Below are positions 7,773-13,474 of a DNA stretch of 14,707 bases, piece by piece. The stretch comes from Solirubrobacteraceae bacterium (GTDB lineage Bacteria; Actinomycetota; Thermoleophilia; Solirubrobacterales; Solirubrobacteraceae). The notes beneath the pieces are model-generated. The model made no database searches. It saw only the letters and a program-made list of their open reading frames with translations, and was not told where the DNA came from. The stretch lies in assembly GCA_016462625.1 (NCBI GenBank), contig JAEMSV010000090.1:1-14707 (forward strand), given 5' to 3'. The translations under genes were made by a program, and so were the position numbers. Positions within the stretch are counted from its first letter, which is position 1; each line of letters opens with the position of its first letter.

Positions 7773-9167
7773 GTGCATGACGTGACCGGCGACCACACGC
7801 CCCGTCCGGGGTGGGCGCTCTTCTGCGCCGCGACCGGATTCGGCGTGGTGATCATGCACACCACCGCCGTCAACGTCGCCCTGCCGTCGCTGCAGGAGAC
7901 GCTCGGCGGCGAGGTGGCCGGCCTGCAGTGGTGCGTGAACGCCTATGCGCTCGTGCTCGCGACGCTGCTGCTGCCGTTCGGCGCGATGGCCGACCGGTTC
8001 GGCGCGCGCCGCATGTTCGTCGCCGGCCTGTCCGTCTTCGCGGTCGCGTCGCTCGCGTCGGCGTCCGCGCACGGCATCGCGCTGCTGATCGTCGGGCAGG
8101 CGGTCGCCGGGGCCGGCGCCGCGATGGTGGCGCCGACGGCGCTGGCGATCCTCCGCGAGTCCTATCCCGAGCCGAAGGCCCGGATGCGCGCCATCGGGAA
8201 GCTCTCGCTCGGGCTGGCCGCCGGGTTCGGGCTAGGCCCGATCGTCGGCGGCGCGCTCGTCGGGCTGATCTCGTGGCGGGCGGTCTTCTTCATCGACGCG
8301 CCGTGCGCGATCGTGCTCGTGCTGCTCGCGCTGCGGTTCGTCCCGCCGAGCGAGACGCGGCCATCGCGTGCGCTGTCGGTGAGTGGCGTGGTGCTCGGCG
8401 CGACGGCGGTGGGCGCGCTCGCGTTCGCGCTGACCGACGCCGGGAGCGCGGGCTGGACGGCGACGCCCGTGCTCATCGCCGCCGCGGTGAGCGTCGCGGC
8501 CGGGGCCACCTTCGTGATGACGCAGCGCCGCAGCAGCAAGCCGCTGATCCCGCCCCGGCTGCTGGCGATCCCCGAGGTCACCATCGCGTGCGCGATCGGG
8601 CTCATCTTCAACATCTCCGTGTACGGCCAGATCTTCGTGCTGTCGATCACGTTCCAGGAGGCCCGCGGCCTGTCGCCGCTCGAGACGGGGCTGCTGTTCC
8701 TCCCGCAGCCGATCGGGACGATCTCGGTCGCGGTGCTCGTCGGGCACTGGCTCGCGCGCTCGGGCCCGCGCCCACCGCTCATCGTCGGGCTCGCGCTGAG
8801 CACGACGGCGGCGGTCACGCTGCTCGCCCTGGACAGCGGCGCATTCCCGATCCCGATCCTGATCGGGCTGTACATGATGGGGGTCGGCGGCGGCCTCGTC
8901 GTCCCCTCGCTCCACACGATGATCGGCGTCGGCGCGCCGGCGGATCTCGTCGGGATCGCGTCGGCCGCGCTGAACGCGAACCGGCAGATCGGCGGGGTGC
9001 TCGGCGTCGCGGTGATGGGCTCGCTGATCGCGGCCGGCGACCTCATGCCGAGCGTGCGCGAGGCACTGATCTTCGCGGCGGCCACGCAGGTCGTCGCGCT
9101 CGTCCTCGTCCTGCGCCGGGTCCGCGCCTCCGTGGGCGAACCCGAGCTGGCCCCGTCGCTGCGATGA
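7773..9167 (+). CDS. MFS transporter, DHA2 (EmrB/QacA)-like
   Basis: This is an integral membrane drug/proton-antiporter-type carrier of 464 residues with many hydrophobic helices, fitting the 14-helix DHA2 group. Motif A appears as GAMADRFGARR after the second helix, and the antiporter motif C region reads GLAAGFGLGPIVGG in the fifth helix. The start is the GTG immediately after the HyuB stop (TGA then GTG, no gap); a second GTG nine bases on (7782) is an alternative. Neither has a clear ribosome site, so translation is probably coupled to HyuB. The stop overlaps the next start as ATGA. By context it could import the operon's substrate or export a product or toxic analogue. DHA2 members are mostly exporters, so efflux is the safer guess. 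Confidence 0.88.
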   Translation: MHDVTGDHTPRPGWALFCAATGFGVVIMHTTAVNVALPSLQETLGGEVAGLQWCVNAYALVLATLLLPFGAMADRFGARRMFVAGLSVFAVASLASASAHGIALLIVGQAVAGAGAAMVAPTALAILRESYPEPKARMRAIGKLSLGLAAGFGLGPIVGGALVGLISWRAVFFIDAPCAIVLVLLALRFVPPSETRPSRALSVSGVVLGATAVGALAFALTDAGSAGWTATPVLIAAAVSVAAGATFVMTQRRSSKPLIPPRLLAIPEVTIACAIGLIFNISVYGQIFVLSITFQEARGLSPLETGLLFLPQPIGTISVAVLVGHWLARSGPRPPLIVGLALSTTAAVTLLALDSGAFPIPILIGLYMMGVGGGLVVPSLHTMIGVGAPADLVGIASAALNANRQIGGVLGVAVMGSLIAAGDLMPSVREALIFAAATQVVALVLVLRRVRASVGEPELAPSLR

Positions 9168-10015
9168 AGCTCGGCGTCCAGATCTTCGTGACGGACGAGA
9201 CGCCGCCGGTGCCGGAGCTGGCGCGGGCCGTGGAGGAGCGCGGGTTCGAGTCGCTGTGGGTCACCGAGCACACCCACATCCCGGCGAGCCGGATCACGCC
9301 GTTCACGCCGGACGTCCCGATTCCGGGCGGTCCGGAGACCATCCCGCTGCCGCGGCCCTATTACCGCACGCTGGACCCGTTCGTGACGCTCGGCGCCGCG
9401 GCGGCCGTGACCACGACGCTGAAGCTCGGCACCGGGATCTGCCTCGTCACGCAGCGCGACCCGATCGTTACGGCGAAGGAGGTCGCGTCGCTGGACTTCC
9501 TCTCGGGCGGGCGTGTCCTGTTCGGCGTGGGGGCGGGCTGGCTGCGCGAGGAGATCGCCGATCACGGCACCGATCCAAAGACCCGGTTCGCGCTGATGCG
9601 CGAGCGGGTCGAGGCGATGAAGGCGCTGTGGACCGAGGAGGAGGCGAGCTACGACGGACGATTCGTCTCCTTCGAGCGGGCCCTGCAGTTCCCCAAGCCG
9701 GTGCAGGCGCCGCACCCGCCCATCTTCATCGGGGGCAACGGGCCGAAGGTCCTCGAGCGCGTCCTCGCCTACGGCGACGGCTGGATGCCCAACCCGTCCC
9801 CGGACGACGAGACGGTCATCGCGCGCGCCCGCGAGCTCTGGGCGCAGCGCGACGACGTGCCCGTGATGATCAGCGGGGCGCCCGTGGACGCTGCGCGGCT
9901 CTCGCGCTTCGCCGACGCGGGGTTCATGCGGGCCGGGTTCTTCGTCCCGAGCGCGGGCTGGGACGAGATCGAGCCGGTGCTCGACGAGATCGCGGCGGCG
10001 GCCGCGAGCCTGTAG
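9164..10015 (+). CDS. Luciferase-like (LLM class) F420- or flavin-dependent oxidoreductase
   Basis: This is a soluble TIM-barrel oxidoreductase of 283 residues. Diagnostic segments are the N-terminal GVQIF strand, GFESLWVTEHTHIP at about 27-40, the strand LKLGTGI with nearby cis-peptide-type region, GGRVLFGVGAGWLREE at 115-130 and PIFIGGNGPKVLERV followed by YGDGWMP near 190-205. The GVGAGW block resembles the actinobacterial F420-dependent TIGR03619-like group, so F420 is more likely than FMN, but the cofactor cannot be fixed by eye. The ATG at 9164 overlaps the transporter's TGA as ATGA. In the operon it may oxidise or reduce the compound before or after ring opening by HyuAB (inferred). 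Confidence 0.88.
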   Translation: MKLGVQIFVTDETPPVPELARAVEERGFESLWVTEHTHIPASRITPFTPDVPIPGGPETIPLPRPYYRTLDPFVTLGAAAAVTTTLKLGTGICLVTQRDPIVTAKEVASLDFLSGGRVLFGVGAGWLREEIADHGTDPKTRFALMRERVEAMKALWTEEEASYDGRFVSFERALQFPKPVQAPHPPIFIGGNGPKVLERVLAYGDGWMPNPSPDDETVIARARELWAQRDDVPVMISGAPVDAARLSRFADAGFMRAGFFVPSAGWDEIEPVLDEIAAAAASL

Positions 10016-10034
10016 CGGCGCCTACGATCCACGT

Positions 10035-10574
10035 GTGAGCGACAGGAAGTGGATGCCGCGCCCGCCGCGCGGCGCCGAGCGCGTCACGGGGAAGACCTTC
10101 ACCGAGCGCAAGCTCCTGCTCGTCGACGCCGTGCTGAGCGACTGCGACCTCTCGAACCTCGTCGTCCACGGCGGCTCGCTGCGTCGGGTGGAGATCGCGG
10201 GCTCGCGGCTGGTCGGCTTCTCGTTCACCGAAAGCGAAGCCGAGGACGTCCGGATCTCCGACGCGACGCTGATGCTCGCCTCGTTCGGCCACACGCGCAT
10301 GCACCGGGTGGTCTTCGACGGGGTCAACCTGCGCGAGGCGTCGTTCGTCGGCGCCGACCTGCGCGGAGTCGTCTTCGACGGCTGCGCGATGGAGGGCGCC
10401 GACTTCCGCAACGCGAAGCTCACCGGCTGCACGCTGCGCGGCGCGACGCTCGACGGCGTGCTCGGCGTCGAGTTCCTGCGCGGGCTCTCGATGCCCCCGG
10501 CCGACATCGTGGAGTCGGCCGCCGCCCTCGCGGGGGCGCTGGGGATCGAGGTCGAGCGGCCCGACCCGGACTAG
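10035..10574 (+). CDS. Pentapeptide-repeat protein
   Basis: This protein of 179 residues contains a right-handed quadrilateral beta-helix made of pentapeptide repeats (A-D/N-L/F-x-x). Repeats run from about residue 28 to 148. They are clearest at 96-142 in units such as VNLRE, ASFVG, ADLRG, ADFRN, AKLTG and ATLDG; the first half is more degenerate. The short N-terminal tail is basic and the C-terminal helix acidic. The start is GTG at 10035, 19 nt after the oxidoreductase stop. Some pentapeptide proteins (Qnr, MfpA) mimic DNA and protect gyrase, but this one is shorter on clear repeats and most members have no known function, so none is assigned. The stop lies in a CTAG shared with the opposing gene. 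Confidence 0.85.
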   Translation: MSDRKWMPRPPRGAERVTGKTFTERKLLLVDAVLSDCDLSNLVVHGGSLRRVEIAGSRLVGFSFTESEAEDVRISDATLMLASFGHTRMHRVVFDGVNLREASFVGADLRGVVFDGCAMEGADFRNAKLTGCTLRGATLDGVLGVEFLRGLSMPPADIVESAAALAGALGIEVERPDPD

Positions 10575-11059
10575 CCGACAGGCTGGCCGTCGGCGGCCGC
10601 CTGCATCGCGGCGACGTCGAGCTTCTTCATGCCGAGCATCGCGTGCATCGCGCGGCCGACCCGTTCGGGATCGTTGTCGGTGAAGAACTCGTCCATGCCC
10701 TTCGGGACGACCTGCCACGAGACGCCGAACTTGTCCTTGCACCAGCCGCACTGGCTCTCGGCCCCGCCGTCGGCCGTCAGCGCGTCCCAGTAGTAGTCGA
10801 CCTCCGCCTGGTCCTCGCAGTCGATCTGGAACGAGATGGCCTCGTCGAACTGGAACTCCGGACCGCCGTTGATGCCGGTGAACTTCTGGCCGTTGAGCTC
10901 CCACGAGACGGTCATCACGGTGCCGGCCGGGCCGGGCGCGCCCTCGGGGTAGCGGGTGGTGGCGGTGATCCGGGAGTCCGTGAAGACCGAGACGTAGAAG
11001 TCCGCGGCCTCCTCGGCGTTCCCGTCGAACCACAGGTTCGGGACGATCTTCTGAGCCAT
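10571..11059 (-). CDS. VOC superfamily protein, PhnB-like (3-demethylubiquinone methyltransferase-like domain)
   Basis: This is a small cytosolic protein of 162 residues with the beta-alpha-beta-beta-beta fold of the glyoxalase/bleomycin-resistance superfamily. It starts with IVPNLWFDGNAEEAADFYVSVF, the typical first strand-helix. It then has the block FTGINGGPEFQFDEAISF at about 60-77 and GWCKDKFGVSWQVVP at about 105-119, hallmarks of the PhnB / 3-demethylubiquinone-9 subgroup. Members are annotated as methyltransferases by history but rarely have shown activity. The ATG at 11059 follows a strong GAGGAGG ribosome site 8 nt upstream. Its TAG (10573-10571) is the reverse reading of the CTAG that ends the opposing pentapeptide gene. 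Before insertion of the cassette it would have lain about 70 nt downstream of the SDR gene on the same strand. Confidence 0.88.
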   Translation of the reverse strand: MAQKIVPNLWFDGNAEEAADFYVSVFTDSRITATTRYPEGAPGPAGTVMTVSWELNGQKFTGINGGPEFQFDEAISFQIDCEDQAEVDYYWDALTADGGAESQCGWCKDKFGVSWQVVPKGMDEFFTDNDPERVGRAMHAMLGMKKLDVAAMQAAADGQPVG

Positions 11060-11125
11060 GACGTGTGCCTCCTCGCAGGTGCGTTCTCCGGGGTAGACGG
11101 GAGGCGCACCGAGAACTCATCGGTC

Positions 11126-11165
11126 GGCTACCAGGGTGAGGGCTCGTAGTCCTTCAGGAACACGC
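11126..11165 (-). repeat. Direct repeat copy A: remnant of SDR gene 3' end (putative attachment site)
   Basis: This 40-bp segment matches 13435-13474 at 36 of 40 positions. Read on the minus strand it encodes GVFLKDYEPSPW and a TAG stop, exactly the last residues of the SDR gene, with no body of that gene attached. The four mismatches (Val, Leu, Pro and Ser codons) are all at third positions. It begins 2 nt beyond the stop of the defence-like gene. It marks the distal edge of the inserted cassette. Confidence 0.8.
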
Positions 11166-11167
11166 AA

Positions 11168-13306
11168 TCAGCCTGCCTCGCCGACTTGCGGCTCGGCGGG
11201 AATGCTGGGTGGTGCCGGTGTATCTACTGCCAAGATGGTTTCGAGTACCTGCTGCATCCCTGCGGCCCGCTCGGGGGAGAGCGCGATCTTGTCGAGCACT
11301 ACGTTCCTAAAGGGCTCGTAGCCGATGCTCTTCAGTTCGTTTTTCACGAATCGCTTTAGGATCCGCCGACCGGGGAACGTGGTGATCCAGGCGCCACTAT
11401 CCAACGCCGCTTCAAGGTCGCCCCGATGCTCGGCGGCCTGCTCCGCGATCCAAGCCTCGCTATACGTGGCGCCTGTCTCGACCACGCGGCGCACCGAACC
11501 CTCGATGGAGGGCGCGAGATCGTGTGCGATGTTGTCGCTATCGGGTGGCCCTTTGACTGCGATTGAATCAACGAGCGCCGTATTGATCTCGGCCTGAATG
11601 CGCTCGACGATCAGGCTTCCGACGAGCTCCGCTGCGGCCCTCTTAAGAGCACTTGTTACTGCGTCGTCGCTCGAGAACGAGCCGTCCCCCGCAAGTGAGT
11701 GGCACGCGTCGCGGATAGCTGCCGGTGACAGGAGATAGTTCTCAATGTGGTAGACGTCCCACCTGAACTCCTGCGCGTTGATCTCGTCTCCCGCGGTCTC
11801 TTCGTGATCACGGTCGACTACCGCAAAGAATCGGTTGCTGACCCCAATTTGGCTTGTGGCCACGTTGAGTACGGCATACAGGTCGCGCACTCGCTTCTTG
11901 GAGCCGCCGCTGACCAGGTTGACGCGGCGAGCGAAGTCGGGGAACAGGCGGCGGACCATCGCAACGTCGAAGCCGTCCTCCCCGGATCCCTCGAGGATGA
12001 CCACTTTTGCGTGAGGTCGGTACGCGGCGAGATCGCCTACAAGGTCGACCACGACCCTTTCGACGTCATCTTCCAGAAGGACCTCTGACGCCTGGTTCCC
12101 GGTCGAGTGTGTCGCACTCAGCATGTGGTAAACGCGATAGTTCGAGTTGCCGATCGCTTGGCGGAGCAGTGTGTCCGAGTGGGTCACCAGCCACAGCTGG
12201 TTTCCCTGGGCAACGCCAAGGTGGCGGTAGTAGAAATCGGTGAAGCCTTGGAGCAAGCTGGGGTTGAGATGCAACTCGGGCTCATCCAGCAGGATCACTG
12301 ACTGTCGCGGAGTCGAATTTCGCAACCGCAAGTAGCCATAGAGGATTTCTTTCTCGCCGGAGCTGAGGTCGTCGATGTCGTGCGAGTGGCCTCCGGGAAC
12401 ACGTACCGGGAATTCGAGGGTGCCTCTCGGGAGCGGGCGGATCCCCTCGTACTCCTTGTCGGGGAAGAACGTGCGGAAGAGCTCCTTGAGCGTCTCGTTG
12501 AGGTCCTCCCCGGCAGCTTCCTGTCCGGACGCCTCAGAGATCAGGCTCCGGAGGTAGCCCGACGCAAGCTCCGTCTTGACGTTCTGGTACTTGGCCTCCC
12601 AGTTGTACAGCGACTGCTGTCGACGTTCGTTTTCGAAGGCTTGCGAATCGAGGTTGATCCCTTGCAGCGGCTGGCGGGTGTAGGTGCGCGAGGCGCTGTG
12701 GTATTCAATGATTCCCAGGTCCTCGGGGCGGAAAGCTTGGAACGAGACCTCTGCGGGCGAGCATTCTTCGGCGTGGAGATCTCCGCTAGGGCGGATGTGG
12801 ACCGAAATGGCATGCTCGCTCGATTGGGTCAGCGCGGTTGTCAGCCGTTCGGTGATCTTCTTGACTTGTACTTCGGCTTCCTCTCGATATTGCGCGAGCT
12901 GCGTAGCGATAGCCATGCGGTTGAATGACCAGTGGTCAAGCCGCTGCCCTGTGACACGCTGCCACGCGATCGGCCAAGCTAGATCGGCGCTGTTCGCCAG
13001 CAAGAACTGGCGTTCTGATTCGGAGTACTGAATCGTTGCCGATATCTCGACGGGAAGTTGTGGGTCGCGAAACATCCGTCGGAGCGCATCTCGGTCTTGC
13101 AGGTTGATCCCGAACTCGCCAAACCACTGGACGTGTTCATCCGCGGAATAGCCGCCATAGATGGACTTCAGAAGCCGGATCGCGTCGAAAACGCACGACT
13201 TGCCTGAGCCGTTCGGACCTGCGATGACGATGAAGTCCTCAAGGTCGACGGTCTCAAACCGTCTGACCGCTCTGAGATTGGTGACGCAGAGTGATTTGAA
13301 ACGCAT
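11168..13306 (-). CDS. AAA15/ABC-type ATPase fused to DUF4435 (TOPRIM-like): PARIS AriA-AriB fusion candidate
   Basis: This 712-residue protein combines an ATPase and a nuclease-like domain. The N-terminal half is an SMC/RecF-like ATPase: Walker A GPNGSGKS at 30-37, signature LSSGEKEIL at 314-322, Walker B VILLDEPELHL at 337-347 and LVTHSD at 373-378. A charged helical insert fills about 130-260. The C-terminal half resembles DUF4435: VVILEGSGEDGFD at about 435-447 (candidate TOPRIM Glu E439), VDRD at 497-500 (acidic pair) and IENYLL at 521-526. In PARIS, AriA (AAA15 ATPase) holds AriB (DUF4435), which is released on sensing phage anti-restriction proteins and shuts the cell down; single-chain versions are known. 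The ATG at 13306 is chosen because MRFKSLCVTNLRAV is the usual first strand; the frame is open to 13498 but runs through the repeat. No Shine-Dalgarno or clear promoter is visible. An OLD-like nuclease is the main alternative. Confidence 0.82.
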   Translation of the reverse strand: MRFKSLCVTNLRAVRRFETVDLEDFIVIAGPNGSGKSCVFDAIRLLKSIYGGYSADEHVQWFGEFGINLQDRDALRRMFRDPQLPVEISATIQYSESERQFLLANSADLAWPIAWQRVTGQRLDHWSFNRMAIATQLAQYREEAEVQVKKITERLTTALTQSSEHAISVHIRPSGDLHAEECSPAEVSFQAFRPEDLGIIEYHSASRTYTRQPLQGINLDSQAFENERRQQSLYNWEAKYQNVKTELASGYLRSLISEASGQEAAGEDLNETLKELFRTFFPDKEYEGIRPLPRGTLEFPVRVPGGHSHDIDDLSSGEKEILYGYLRLRNSTPRQSVILLDEPELHLNPSLLQGFTDFYYRHLGVAQGNQLWLVTHSDTLLRQAIGNSNYRVYHMLSATHSTGNQASEVLLEDDVERVVVDLVGDLAAYRPHAKVVILEGSGEDGFDVAMVRRLFPDFARRVNLVSGGSKKRVRDLYAVLNVATSQIGVSNRFFAVVDRDHEETAGDEINAQEFRWDVYHIENYLLSPAAIRDACHSLAGDGSFSSDDAVTSALKRAAAELVGSLIVERIQAEINTALVDSIAVKGPPDSDNIAHDLAPSIEGSVRRVVETGATYSEAWIAEQAAEHRGDLEAALDSGAWITTFPGRRILKRFVKNELKSIGYEPFRNVVLDKIALSPERAAGMQQVLETILAVDTPAPPSIPAEPQVGEAG

Positions 13307-13434
13307 CGAATAGGCAGCAGTAGCTGATAGTTCGTGGGTTGATCGAGCGAGCGGCCATGGAGCGTACAGCGGCGTCCAGTTGTTGGCCGATCCAGCGCTG
13401 CCCGGATAGCAGTCCTTGCTTCGCGATTGAGCCT
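13307..13434. other. Upstream region of the defence-like gene inside the cassette
   Basis: These 128 nt separate the ATPase-DUF4435 start from the SDR-end repeat. They should hold the promoter of the defence-like gene, but no convincing -35/-10 pair, ribosome site or strong inverted repeat was recognised on the minus strand. Read-through from the SDR gene on the same strand is an alternative source of transcription. Confidence 0.4.
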
Positions 13435-13474
13435 GGCTACCAGGGCGACGGCTCGTAGTCCTTGAGGAAGACGC
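13435..13474 (-). repeat. Direct repeat copy B: 3' end of the intact SDR gene
   Basis: This is the native-looking partner of 11126-11165. It contains the final codons and TAG of the SDR gene plus two bases beyond. Homology between the copies stops abruptly on both sides. It marks the SDR-proximal edge of the cassette; if insertion was site-specific, part of this copy came with the element. Confidence 0.8.

Larger units (their letters stand above)
11126..13474. mobile_element. Putative single-gene defence cassette bounded by 40-bp direct repeats
   Basis: The interval holds one gene (11168-13306) and a short upstream region, bounded by direct repeats 11126-11165 and 13435-13474 derived from the SDR gene end. 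Base composition changes inside: 57% GC in the hand-counted line 12241-12300 against 75% in 5041-5100. No integrase, transposase or terminal inverted repeat was found. It is therefore either a satellite-like insertion mobilised in trans, a remnant of a larger island, or a cassette exchanged by homologous recombination. Insertion at a conserved gene end that keeps the host gene intact is typical of site-specific recombinase elements (known); its application here is inference. Confidence 0.6.

Noticed and set aside
5961..8072. A minus-strand open frame of about 700 codons opposite HyuB and the transporter start.
   Set aside because: It has the same antisense-shadow composition (runs of Arg, His, Asp) and no recognisable domain.
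10035..10574. Quinolone-resistance (Qnr/MfpA) annotation for the pentapeptide protein.
   Set aside because: Repeats are degenerate over half the length and nothing specific to gyrase binding could be recognised.
11126..13474. Insertion sequence or composite transposon.
   Set aside because: There is no transposase and no terminal inverted repeat, and the 40-bp repeats encode a host gene end rather than being a short target-site duplication.
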